Below are positions 9,162 through 18,420 of a stretch of DNA of 64,000 bases, piece by piece (position 1 is the stretch's first letter; each line of letters opens with the position of its first letter). This stretch comes from Pluralibacter sp. UBA7423 (GTDB lineage: Bacteria > Pseudomonadota > Gammaproteobacteria > Enterobacterales > Enterobacteriaceae). Location: positions 1-64,000 of the forward strand of contig DKMD01000012.1 in NCBI GenBank assembly GCA_002470465.1. Direction: 5' to 3'. The translations under genes and the position numbers were made by a program. Below the pieces are notes generated by a model, which saw only the letters and a program-made list of their open reading frames with translations, made no database searches and was not told the origin of the DNA.

Positions 9162-9211
9162 AAACGTAGGACGTTGCTTACCGTTTGCCAGGAAATCCTG
9201 ACAATTGAGCA

Positions 9212-10324
9212 TTATCTGACAAGCAGCAGCAGACCAAATCCGACCAGCGCCGCCCACAGAAGCATCGGCAGCGAATAGAAGTGAAAGCGCCACCAGATGC
9301 GGCGATCGTTCGCCATCCGCAGGGCAATCAGGTTGGCAAGCGACCCCGGCAGCAGGCCGAAGCCACCGACGTTTACCGCCCAGGCGAGCAGCAAGGAAGG
9401 CGGAACATAGTTAATCAGTAAAATGGTCGACGGCACGTTGCTTATCACCTGCGAAAGGCCAATCGCCGTCAGCCAAAGCCCGCCGTCCGACAGCCCGCTC
9501 ACGCCGCTCAGCGCATGGTGCAATGCAGGCTGCTGCGTCATCAGATGCACGTCGACAAACATCGCCATAAACACCAGCAGCAGCGTCCAGTCCACGTTGA
9601 CCACCACGCGGCGCTCCAGCAGGAGGAAACCGACGGCAAGCACCGCGAGCCCCCACAGTTCGAGACGTAATTCGAGGCTTAATAAAAAGACAAGGTAGAA
9701 CGCAAGGCTGCACCACACCAGCTTCGGATTCCAGCCTGGCGTGCGATCGCCACTCTGGAAATGCAGGACTTTTGCCGGGAAGCAGAACCAGCACAGCAGC
9801 ACCAGCGTCAGCATCATCGCCAGCGCCAGCGGAGCCATTTGCCAGCTGAAGGTAAGGAACGAGAGCCCGGAGCGGCCCCATAGCAGGATGTTCTGCGGAT
9901 TGCCGATCGGCGTCAGCAACGATCCGGCGTTCACCGCCAGCGCTTCGAAAATAATCAGTCGATTGACCGGGATAGCGCTCCATTTCTTTAACGTCAGGGT
10001 CAGCGGCACCACGATAAACAGCGCCACGTCGTTGGTCAGAAACGTCGAAAGTAGCGCTGCCGCCAGCACCATAAAGAGCGCCAGTTGACGCTCGGTAGCA
10101 AATCGACGGGCCATTTTGCGCCCCAGCACGTCAAAATAACCGCTCAGCTCCACGCCTTTGGTCAACAGCATCAGCCCGCTCAGGGTGATGATGGTGTGCC
10201 AGTCGATAGCGGCAGGCCAGGCAGAAGGATGAAATGGAATAAAGAAGGAAAGCGCTATACCAATGAGCAGCAGCAAATGCAAAAAGCGGTCGCGCAGAAG
10301 CGACCGCAGAAAAGGGGGAGTCAT
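9212..10324 (-). CDS. ybiR: YbiR, ArsB/NhaD-type anion or ion permease
   Basis: 370-aa inner membrane protein with about 10-11 hydrophobic segments of the ion transporter superfamily (ArsB/NhaD/SLC13-like), matching E. coli YbiR (about 372 aa) in length and place. The segment [17 protein letters not shown] is the conserved NDV motif of the family. The start overlaps the mntR stop by 4 bases (ATGA), so it is translated from the mntR transcript, as in E. coli. The substrate is unknown; cotranscription with a manganese regulator hints at metal-related ion balance, which is inference only. Confidence 0.88.
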   Translation of the reverse strand: MTPPFLRSLLRDRFLHLLLLIGIALSFFIPFHPSAWPAAIDWHTIITLSGLMLLTKGVELSGYFDVLGRKMARRFATERQLALFMVLAAALLSTFLTNDVALFIVVPLTLTLKKWSAIPVNRLIIFEALAVNAGSLLTPIGNPQNILLWGRSGLSFLTFSWQMAPLALAMMLTLVLLCWFCFPAKVLHFQSGDRTPGWNPKLVWCSLAFYLVFLLSLELRLELWGLAVLAVGFLLLERRVVVNVDWTLLLVFMAMFVDVHLMTQQPALHHALSGVSGLSDGGLWLTAIGLSQVISNVPSTILLINYVPPSLLLAWAVNVGGFGLLPGSLANLIALRMANDRRIWWRFHFYSLPMLLWAALVGFGLLLLVR

Positions 10325-10794
10325 TCAGCGTGCAGTCCTGACTGAAGCGTAAACTGGCGGAAGCGTTCGAGCGTCTCTTCGCTGACGTGGTGCTCCATCC
10401 CTTCGGCATCGCGGCGAGCGGTATCCTGACTGACACCAATCGCCAGCAGAAAATTTTCAACAATCTGATGCCGCTCGCGGGTCTCCTGCGCCAGCTTCTC
10501 GCCTTCCGGCGTCAGAAACACGCCGCGCCAGGGAATCTGTTCAATAAGCCCCACGCCCGCGAGACGTTTTAACATTTTCGCGACGGTCGGCTGCGAGACG
10601 CCCAGACGAGCTGCCATGTCGACCTGGCGCGCCTCCCCCAGTTCACGAATAAGATCGGAAATCAGCTCAACGTAGTCGTCAATCAGTTCGCGACGGTGCG
10701 CTTCACGCACCTGACGAAAACCTTCCACATGCTCTTCGACATTCACTAACTGCGTCACTTTTTTCAATCCTGGGGTGGCCGGGCGACGACTCAT
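10321..10794 (-). CDS. mntR: MntR, manganese-responsive DtxR family repressor
   Basis: 157 aa, the usual length. It has an N-terminal winged helix (about residues 35-95; [20 protein letters not shown] is the DNA-binding helix pair) and a C-terminal dimerisation and metal-binding part with the conserved [15 protein letters not shown] segment (Glu and His ligands). It binds Mn2+ and represses uptake (mntH) and the small protein gene mntS. The divergent mntS with its operator lies just upstream. First gene of mntR-ybiR. Confidence 0.95.
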   Translation of the reverse strand: MSRRPATPGLKKVTQLVNVEEHVEGFRQVREAHRRELIDDYVELISDLIRELGEARQVDMAARLGVSQPTVAKMLKRLAGVGLIEQIPWRGVFLTPEGEKLAQETRERHQIVENFLLAIGVSQDTARRDAEGMEHHVSEETLERFRQFTLQSGLHAE

Positions 10795-10901
10795 TGTGCT
10801 TCCTCTTCGCGGTGACGCGTCAATGCATCAATTTAAGAAGCCCTATTGTATAGGATAGTGACCTCAGCACAAAAAATTAACGTTTTAGCCATAGCTAAGT
10901 A

Positions 10902-10919
10902 ATATAGCCTGTGCTATAT
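10902..10919 (+). promoter_or_regulatory. MntR box in front of mntS
   Basis: Perfect inverted repeat ATATAGC-CTGT-GCTATAT. This has the same architecture as the E. coli MntR operator (a CATAGC half-site, 4-bp spacer, GCTATG half-site). It lies 60 bases upstream of the mntS start codon, with further CATAGCTA-like sequence at 10890-10896. It should shut off mntS when manganese is abundant. Confidence 0.75.
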
Positions 10920-10978
10920 CTGTATGTAATACGAACATCCTTCAGGGAACGAAGGTGCAGAAAGTTCAGGAGGGTCTT

Positions 10979-11104
10979 ATGAACGAACTCAAGAGGTGCT
11001 TACACGTGTTTAGCCATTCGCCTTTTAAAGTACGCCTGATGCTGATCTCAATGATCTGCGACATCATCAACGGAAAACCGCAGCAGGACAAACCTTCACG
11101 CTAA
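10979..11104 (+). CDS. mntS: MntS, small manganese homeostasis protein
   Basis: 41-aa protein beginning MNELKRCLHVFSHSPFKV and ending KPQQDKPSR, clearly orthologous to E. coli MntS (42 aa). An AGGAGG ribosome site lies at 10967-10972, seven bases before the ATG. MntS raises available Mn2+ when manganese is scarce, apparently by blocking the exporter MntP. It is divergent from mntR and carries a MntR box upstream. Differences from E. coli lie mainly in the middle (SMICDIINGK); the sequence SHSPFKVRLML is kept. Confidence 0.93.
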   Translation: MNELKRCLHVFSHSPFKVRLMLISMICDIINGKPQQDKPSR

Positions 11105-11105
11105 T

Positions 11106-11133
11106 GCGGCGTCGCGGTACGCCGCTTCATTTT
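11106..11133 (+). terminator. Intrinsic terminator of mntS
   Basis: Hairpin GCGGCGT-CGCGGT-ACGCCGC starting one base after the mntS stop, followed by TTCATTTT. The T-tract is imperfect, so strength is uncertain. Confidence 0.6.
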
Positions 11134-11374
11134 GCTGTCATCTTTCCCCGTTATCCTGACCGTTTGACCTGAAAACCCCCTTCTTTTTTCCGGATTTGCA
11201 GTCGCCCTCTCAAAACAATTTGTTATGAGGTGTTGACGGAATTATTCATCAAATTTATCTTCTTGCATCCCTGCAGCTTTAGCGCCTCGACGAACCCCAT
11301 TCCTCACGCACTGCCAGGCAGGTTTTACCCTTTGACGCCAGGGGACGCACATGGCGGCTTTTTGATTGTGACCT

Positions 11375-12958
11375 ATGAACGTAACGCTGAAAGAAACGCT
11401 GGCCGCGCGTGGCCTGGCGCTTAGCCCATGGACCGGATTTTACTTTTTACAATCGCTGCTGATGAATCTGGCGCTGGGATACCCTTTCAGCCTCCTGTAT
11501 ACCGTCGCGTTTACCTGCGTGCTGCACCTGCTGTGGCGCGCGCTGCCGCGAACGCAAAAAGTCCTGCTGGGCATTTATTCCGTTGTGGGAGCGTTGTATT
11601 ACCCATTCGCTCAGGCATATGGTGCCCCCAACTTTAATACCCTGCTGGCTCTCCATTCGACCAACGCAGAAGAATCTACGGAAATTCTGACCATCTTCCC
11701 GTGGTACAGCTATTTTATTTCACTGTTTATCTTCGCCCTCGGTGTGATCGCAGTGCGCCGCAAGCCGGAAGCAAAACGCCCGTGGAGAAAGATTGAGCTG
11801 CTTTGCCTCGTATTTTGCCTCGGCGTTGCCTTTGTCCGCCCGGTACAGGAAATTGCCTGGGATGGCGTCTTCCGCCTCAGCAAAATCGGCTATCCCGCTG
11901 TGCGTTTTGTCCATGACGTGGCTATCAGCAACCAACAGGTGCTTGATGAACAGGCGCGCCTCGCGCAGTTTGCGAATCAGAAAGATACCTGGAACGTGGT
12001 CGCCGTGAAGCCGAAGTATCACACCTATGTGGTGGTGATTGGCGAAAGCGCGCGCCGGGATGCAATGGGCGCGTTTGGTGGTCACTGGGATAACACGCCA
12101 TTTGAAAGCAGCGTGAACGGAACGCTATTCACCGACTACATCTCCGCCAGCGGATCCACGCAGAAGTCGCTGGGCCTGACGCTCAACCACGTGGAAGACG
12201 GCAAACCGCAGTATCAGAATAATTTTGTAACCCTGGCAAACCGCGCAGGCTTCCAGACCTGGTGGTTCTCCAATCAGGGGCAGATTGGTGAATATGACAC
12301 GGCCATCGCCAGCATTGCGAAGCGCGCTGACGAAGTGCATTTTTTGAAAAACGGTGATTTTGAAGCCGATAAAAACACCAAAGATGAAGAGCTGCTGAAG
12401 ATGACCGCGCAGGTGCTCTCCACCGAGCGCACGCAGCCGCAGCTTATCGTATTGCACCTGATGGGTTCCCATCCGCAGGCGTGCGATCGCACTCAGGGCA
12501 AATATACCGACTTTGTGCAGTCAAAAGAGACCTCGTGCTATCTCTACACTATGACCCAGACCGACCAGCTGTTAAGCAAGCTCTACGATCAGCTGCGTAA
12601 TTCCGGAGACAGCTTCTCGCTGGTCTATTTCTCCGATCACGGGCTGGCATTTAAAGAACGTGGCAAATCGGTGCAGTATCTGGCCCACGACGACAAGTTC
12701 CAGCAGAACTTCCAGGTGCCGTTTATGGTCATTTCCAGCGATGATAAAACGCACCGGATCATTAAAGCACGCCGTTCCGCGAATGATTTCCTGAGCTTCT
12801 TCTCACAGTGGACGGGGATTCAGGCAGCAGAGATAAAGCCTGCCTACCGCTTTGTCTCGAACCAAAAAGCAGGCCCGATTTACATTACCAACTTCCAGCT
12901 GCAGAAGGTGGATTACACCCACCTTGGTACGGACGTTTTTGAGACTTCGACGCGGTAA
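11375..12958 (+). CDS. opgE: OpgE (YbiP), phosphoethanolamine transferase for osmoregulated periplasmic glucans
   Basis: 527-aa inner membrane enzyme of the EptA/alkaline phosphatase-like superfamily, same length as E. coli OpgE/YbiP. The N-terminal part (about 1-150) has 4-5 membrane helices. The periplasmic sulfatase-fold domain starts near residue 210 with VVVIGESARRDAMGAFGG (metal-binding Glu and nucleophile-region residues) and ends with the YFSDHGLAFKERG metal site. It transfers phosphoethanolamine from phosphatidylethanolamine to periplasmic glucans. It lies between mntS and ompX exactly as in E. coli. A second, distinct member of the family (eptA) occurs at about 50 kb in this window. 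Confidence 0.9.
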   Translation: MNVTLKETLAARGLALSPWTGFYFLQSLLMNLALGYPFSLLYTVAFTCVLHLLWRALPRTQKVLLGIYSVVGALYYPFAQAYGAPNFNTLLALHSTNAEESTEILTIFPWYSYFISLFIFALGVIAVRRKPEAKRPWRKIELLCLVFCLGVAFVRPVQEIAWDGVFRLSKIGYPAVRFVHDVAISNQQVLDEQARLAQFANQKDTWNVVAVKPKYHTYVVVIGESARRDAMGAFGGHWDNTPFESSVNGTLFTDYISASGSTQKSLGLTLNHVEDGKPQYQNNFVTLANRAGFQTWWFSNQGQIGEYDTAIASIAKRADEVHFLKNGDFEADKNTKDEELLKMTAQVLSTERTQPQLIVLHLMGSHPQACDRTQGKYTDFVQSKETSCYLYTMTQTDQLLSKLYDQLRNSGDSFSLVYFSDHGLAFKERGKSVQYLAHDDKFQQNFQVPFMVISSDDKTHRIIKARRSANDFLSFFSQWTGIQAAEIKPAYRFVSNQKAGPIYITNFQLQKVDYTHLGTDVFETSTR

Positions 12959-12963
12959 AATAT

Positions 12964-12992
12964 TGCCGGATGACGTTGTGCTTATCCGGCCC
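12964..12992. repeat. REP-like palindrome
   Basis: TGCCGGATGACGTTGTGC...TTATCCGGCCC just after the opgE stop; a single REP-like unit. Confidence 0.5.
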
Positions 12993-13046
12993 TGGAACTT
13001 CCCTCAGGCCCATGCAAACGAAATATCACCGGGCAATTCTCAGACA

Positions 13047-13079
13047 AAAAAAATCCGCCACGTGGGCGGATTTTTTATT
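13047..13079. terminator. Bidirectional terminator between opgE and ompX
   Basis: Hairpin AAATCCGCC-ACGT-GGCGGATTT flanked by an A-run on the left and a T-run on the right, so it can end both opgE (+) and ompX (-) transcripts, which converge here. Confidence 0.8.
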
Positions 13080-13092
13080 ATCACCGAAGTGA

Positions 13093-13605
13093 TTAGAAGC
13101 GGTAACCGACGCCTGCGATCCAGGTGCCAACGTCAACGTTACGAATGCGAGACTGCTCGTAGGAGAAGTCCAGCGCTACGTTTTCGATTGGGTTGAACTG
13201 CAAACCTGCACCGTAAGAGAAACCGTAGTCGCTCATGTCGGATTTGCTTGCAGGGAAGTCGTTAGCCTGGAATTTACCGTAGCCAACACCCACTACGCCG
13301 TAGATGCTTGCCCAGTCATTGATGCGGTAAGCAGGACCAGCGGTGATACCGTAGTACTGACCTTTGTTATAAACGCCATCTTCGCTACGGTTTTTCTCGG
13401 TGTAGGTGAAGGAACCGATCACGCCGAGTGGATTGTTATCCTGCTCGTAACGGTATTTCAGGTTGAAACCACCTGCTTTGTTCGCTTCGCCCTGCATGTC
13501 GCTCTGAGCGTAGCCGCCGGTAACGGTAGAAGTTGCAGCTACAGCGGTACCTGCGGTTGCAGCCAGAACAATGGCCAGTGCGGAAAGACGTGCAATTTTA
13601 TTCAT
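13093..13605 (-). CDS. ompX: OmpX, small eight-stranded outer membrane beta-barrel
   Basis: 170-aa precursor (E. coli 171). The signal peptide is cleaved after TAVA, giving mature ATSTVTGGYAQS. The protein ends with YRF, the C-terminal phenylalanine that marks outer membrane barrels for BamA. Start is ATG at 13605 behind a GAGGTGG ribosome site; an upstream in-frame codon is rejected because MNKIARLSAL makes the proper signal peptide. Role in adhesion, envelope stress and antibiotic permeability is known from the Enterobacter and E. coli homologues. Convergent with opgE and divergent from rhtA. Confidence 0.96.
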   Translation of the reverse strand: MNKIARLSALAIVLAATAGTAVAATSTVTGGYAQSDMQGEANKAGGFNLKYRYEQDNNPLGVIGSFTYTEKNRSEDGVYNKGQYYGITAGPAYRINDWASIYGVVGVGYGKFQANDFPASKSDMSDYGFSYGAGLQFNPIENVALDFSYEQSRIRNVDVGTWIAGVGYRF

Positions 13606-13855
13606 AACCACCTCAAATGTGCTTCAAGTAAGTCCGTAAGTTTTAAATATATCAAAATTTGTTAAGAAACTCTGTCGGATTTGTGTTGTCTAAGAGCGTT
13701 TATCGTGTAACCAAACGTTTCCAGCTCTGACAATCCCTGTTGATAATCAACCGTTTCTTCGCAGATTTTATCATTATGGCGCTCAACAACCAGCGCAATC
13801 ACCAAGATTAGTCCGAAACAGACAGAATTTTTACCCGTCGACTGAACTTTATTGT

Positions 13856-13880
13856 AAGACGCTTTTCGCGTCTTTTTTTC
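13856..13880 (+). terminator. Intrinsic terminator upstream of rhtA with no known gene before it
   Basis: Perfect stem AAGACGC-TTTTC-GCGTCTT with a T7 tract on the plus strand. The nearest plus-strand gene upstream (opgE) already ends at 13.05 kb, and ompX is on the other strand. The 13606-13855 stretch therefore probably makes a short RNA or an attenuated rhtA leader. No protein with an ATG and ribosome site was found on the plus strand in it. Confidence 0.65.
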
Positions 13881-13960
13881 AACAATGGCTAAACCGGAAA
13901 GGGGTAATTCATTTACACTGCCTCTTTTACTTCCTTTGACAAAAATTGACAGGAGAAAGG

Positions 13961-14851
13961 ATGCCAGGGGTGTCACGTAAAGTTCCGGTATGGCTGCCGA
14001 TCCTCGTAATCTTGATTGCCATGTGTTCGATTCAAAGCGGCGCTGCGCTGGCAAAATCGCTCTTTCCTCTGGTGGGTGCGCCCGGCGTCACCGCCCTGCG
14101 CCTGGCGCTTGGAACCCTGATTCTGGTCTGCGTCTTCAAACCGTGGCGTCTGTGCTTCACTCGCGAGCAACGTCTGCCCCTGCTGTTGTATGGCCTGTCG
14201 CTTGGCGCGATGAATTTCCTTTTCTATTTGTCGATCCAGCGCATTCCGCTGGGCGTGGCGGTGGCACTGGAGTTTACCGGCCCGCTGGCGGTGGCACTCT
14301 TCGGCTCCCGCCGGCCCATCGATTTTGTCTGGGTGCTGCTTGCGATTCTGGGCCTCTGGTTCCTGCTGCCGCTCGGGCAAAGCATTGCCCACGTCGATTT
14401 AACCGGGGCAGCGCTGGCGCTGGGTGCCGGCGCCTGCTGGGCGGTCTACATCATCACCGGCCAGCGCGCAGGTGAAGAACACGGCCCGGCGACGGTCGCG
14501 ATGGGCTCAGTGATAGCAGCGCTGGTATTTGTGCCCATCGGCGCCTGGCAGGCGGGAGAAGTGCTCTGGCAGTGGTCAATTCTGCCGCTGGGCATCGCTA
14601 TCGCCGTGTTGTCCACAGCGCTGCCCTACTCGCTCGAGATGATTGCCCTGACGAGGATGCCAACCCGCACCTTTGGTACGCTGATGAGCATGGAGCCGGC
14701 CATGGCGGCGGTTTCCGGCATGATTTTCCTTGGCGAAACGTTGACCGGCACGCAGACCCTCGCCCTGTTCGCGATTATGATTGCGTCGATGGGGTCAACG
14801 CTTACGCTCAGGCGAGACAGTAAGATAAAAAACATCACTATTAATGATTAA
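13961..14851 (+). CDS. rhtA: RhtA, threonine/homoserine (EamA family) exporter
   Basis: 296 aa, ten membrane helices in two EamA (DMT) repeats (about residues 10-140 and 150-285), very similar to E. coli RhtA (295 aa). ATG at 13961 (MPGVSRKVPVWLP) has an AGGAG box six bases before it; a slightly upstream in-frame codon has none. It exports threonine, homoserine and related metabolites. It sits between ompX and dps as in E. coli. Confidence 0.93.
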   Translation: MPGVSRKVPVWLPILVILIAMCSIQSGAALAKSLFPLVGAPGVTALRLALGTLILVCVFKPWRLCFTREQRLPLLLYGLSLGAMNFLFYLSIQRIPLGVAVALEFTGPLAVALFGSRRPIDFVWVLLAILGLWFLLPLGQSIAHVDLTGAALALGAGACWAVYIITGQRAGEEHGPATVAMGSVIAALVFVPIGAWQAGEVLWQWSILPLGIAIAVLSTALPYSLEMIALTRMPTRTFGTLMSMEPAMAAVSGMIFLGETLTGTQTLALFAIMIASMGSTLTLRRDSKIKNITIND

Positions 14852-15074
14852 TTAATGTTGCCGTAGGGCAATATTCCCCTGCGGTGCCGTCCTTAATCTC
14901 CCGCCTCGATGCTCAACGGGTGAAAATATTCCAAACAGAAACAGACCTTTCTTATCTGGCCGTTATCGTCCGACAAAAAACAGAATATCCCTTTGTTTGT
15001 GAAAGATTTAACTGCTTTCAATTTCACGTGCGCTATTAAACTGATAGGCAGGAACGTTCCGGCAGCATGAATAG

Positions 15075-15638
<564 letters not shown>

Positions 15639-15663
15639 ACGAGAGCTTATTCTTATTTTCCCA

Positions 15664-15688
15664 AACCCCTCCCCCGAGGGGTTTTGCA
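15664..15688 (+). terminator. dps intrinsic terminator
   Basis: Hairpin AACCCCT-CCCCCG-AGGGGTT followed by TTTGC, 25 bases after the dps stop. Confidence 0.75.
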
Positions 15689-15829
15689 CTTCTATGGTGC
15701 ACCCCGTCCTCATCCCCGCCCCAAAAAGTAAATCATTTGTAACTATCACTTCACACAATCGTTAACGAAAGATTGTTTTATCGGCTTAAGTTGCGCTAAA
15801 TATCAGCATGCCTTATCCACCCGTTTTAA

Positions 15830-15846
15830 TGCACTAATTCGGTGCC
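15830..15846 (+). promoter_or_regulatory. NtrC-binding site of glnHPQ
   Basis: TGCACTAATTCGGTGCC matches the NtrC consensus TGCACC-N5-GGTGCA with few changes. A related GGTGCAC motif follows at 15854-15860. Both lie upstream of the sigma54-type promoter, in enhancer position. This agrees with the nitrogen control known for glnHPQ. Confidence 0.7.
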
Positions 15847-15931
15847 TCGTTGTGGTGCACGACAACCTTTATAACACCTTTTTCGTGCAATCAGTCGTTA
15901 CCGCTTCGTTGAAAAACAACAGGTTGTAAAG

Positions 15932-16747
<816 letters not shown>

Positions 16748-16773
16748 TTATCTTTAGTGAAGTCTCATGAGTT

Positions 16774-16802
16774 CAGGGGCGGCCTTTCGCCCCTGCTGTT
16801 TT
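16774..16802 (+). terminator. Intercistronic stem-loop between glnH and glnP
   Basis: CAGGGGCG-GCCTTT-CGCCCCTG followed by CTGTTTTT. In binding-protein operons such a hairpin usually protects the upstream mRNA or ends part of the transcripts, so GlnH is made in excess over the membrane parts. Function here is inferred from position. Confidence 0.6.
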
Positions 16803-16829
16803 TGAACCACGGTAACAGGAATATAACGT

Positions 16830-17489
16830 ATGCAGTTTGACTGGAGCGTCATTTGGCCTGCCATTCCAATCCTGCTGGATGGCGCCAAAATGACTCTGTG
16901 GATTTCGATCCTCGGACTGGCTGGCGGTCTGGTGATTGGCCTGTTGGCAGGTCTGGCCCGCACCTATGGTGGCTGGATTTCTAACCATATCGCCCTCGTG
17001 TTCATCGAAGTTATTCGCGGCACGCCAATCGTCGTGCAGGTGATGTACATTTACTTCGCCCTGCCGATGGCCTTCCCGGACATTCGTATCGACACCTTCA
17101 CCGCGGCGGTGATCACCATCATGATCAACTCCGGTGCGTACATCGCGGAAATCACCCGCGGTTCGGTCCTGTCGATTCATAAAGGCTTCAGCGAAGCGGG
17201 CCTGGCGCTTGGCCTCTCCCATCGCGAAACCATTCGCCACGTGATTATGCCGCTGGCGGTGCGCCGCATGCTCCCGGCCCTCGGTAACCAGCTGATTATC
17301 AGCATCAAGGACACCTCACTGTTTATCGTAATCGGTGCCGCTGAGCTGACCCGCAGCGGTCAGGAGATCATTGCCGGTAACTTCCGCGCGCTGGAAATCT
17401 GGACCGCCGTCGGTGTCATCTACCTGATCATCACTCAGGTACTGAACATCGTGCTTCGCATTCTTGAAAGAAGGATGAAAATCCTGTGA
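16830..17489 (+). CDS. glnP: GlnP, glutamine ABC transporter permease
   Basis: 219-aa inner membrane permease (same length as E. coli) with five membrane helices and the EAA loop [21 protein letters not shown] that docks onto the ATPase. It works as a homodimer with GlnQ. The stop overlaps the glnQ start by 4 bases, indicating coupled translation. Confidence 0.96.
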   Translation: MQFDWSVIWPAIPILLDGAKMTLWISILGLAGGLVIGLLAGLARTYGGWISNHIALVFIEVIRGTPIVVQVMYIYFALPMAFPDIRIDTFTAAVITIMINSGAYIAEITRGSVLSIHKGFSEAGLALGLSHRETIRHVIMPLAVRRMLPALGNQLIISIKDTSLFIVIGAAELTRSGQEIIAGNFRALEIWTAVGVIYLIITQVLNIVLRILERRMKIL

Positions 17490-18208
17490 TTGAATTTAAA
17501 AACGTCTCCAAGCACTTCGGCCAGACTCAGGTGCTGCACAATATCGATCTGAATATCAAACAGGGTGAAGTGGTGGTGATTATCGGGCCATCGGGCTCGG
17601 GAAAATCCACCCTCCTGCGCTGCATCAACAAGCTTGAAGAAGTCACCAGCGGCGATCTGATCGTTGATGGCCTGAAGGTTAACGACCCGAAAGTCGATGA
17701 GCGCCTGATTCGTCAGGAAGCGGGCATGGTGTTCCAGCAGTTTTACCTGTTCCCGCACCTGACGGCGCTGGAAAACGTGATGTTCGGCCCGCAGCGCGTG
17801 CGCGGCGCATCGAAAGCAGAAGCAGAAGCCCTGGCAAAAAGCCTGCTGGCAAAGGTGGGCCTCGCCGAACGCGGTCATCACTATCCGTCGGAACTTTCCG
17901 GCGGTCAGCAGCAGCGCGTGGCGATTGCCCGAGCGCTCGCGGTGAAGCCGAAAATGATGCTGTTTGATGAACCAACCTCCGCGCTCGACCCGGAGCTGCG
18001 TCATGAAGTGCTGAAGGTCATGCAGGATCTGGCTGAAGAAGGCATGACCATGGTCATCGTCACCCACGAAATCGGCTTTGCCGAGAAAGTGGCCTCGCGT
18101 CTGATTTTCATCGACAAAGGGCGCATTGCCGAAGACGGCAACCCGCAAACGCTGATTGCCAATCCGCCAAGCCAGCGTTTGCAGGAGTTTCTGCAGCACG
18201 TTTCGTAA
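17486..18208 (+). CDS. glnQ: GlnQ, glutamine ABC transporter ATP-binding protein
   Basis: 240 aa. Walker A is GPSGSGKST (about residues 34-42), the Q-loop is in [10 protein letters not shown], the signature is [15 protein letters not shown], Walker B is [13 protein letters not shown] and the switch His is in IVTHE. All are intact. It powers glutamine uptake. Last gene of the operon. Confidence 0.97.
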   Translation: MIEFKNVSKHFGQTQVLHNIDLNIKQGEVVVIIGPSGSGKSTLLRCINKLEEVTSGDLIVDGLKVNDPKVDERLIRQEAGMVFQQFYLFPHLTALENVMFGPQRVRGASKAEAEALAKSLLAKVGLAERGHHYPSELSGGQQQRVAIARALAVKPKMMLFDEPTSALDPELRHEVLKVMQDLAEEGMTMVIVTHEIGFAEKVASRLIFIDKGRIAEDGNPQTLIANPPSQRLQEFLQHVS

Positions 18209-18235
18209 TCAGCATCGCTGATAAACGACAAAAAT

Positions 18236-18265
18236 GCCCGGTGGCGCAGGCTTACCGGGCCTACA
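18236..18265. repeat. REP-like palindrome after glnQ
   Basis: TGCCCGGTGGCGCAGGCTTACCGGGCCTAC, one REP-like unit in the 212-base gap between glnQ and ybiO. The remainder of the gap holds nothing recognisable except the ybiO leader. Confidence 0.6.
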
Positions 18266-18420
18266 AGTTCAACATGCTCAGTGAATGATGTAGGAAGCGC
18301 CATCAGGCAAAAAATGCCCCCAGGACTTGCCATCTACCTCAGAGATTTTTCCCAAAATCCAGCCACGTCTCCCCACCCACTATACTTATCATTTTGTTGA
18401 TGATTTGAAAGGGAGGCCCC

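Noticed and set aside
13662..14054. Minus-strand frame whose C-terminal part faintly recalls Hok-type toxins (hydrophobic stretch followed by KICEE)
   Set aside because: No ATG or ribosome site before the hydrophobic part, the frame's upper half is antisense to rhtA, and the similarity is only a loose pattern.
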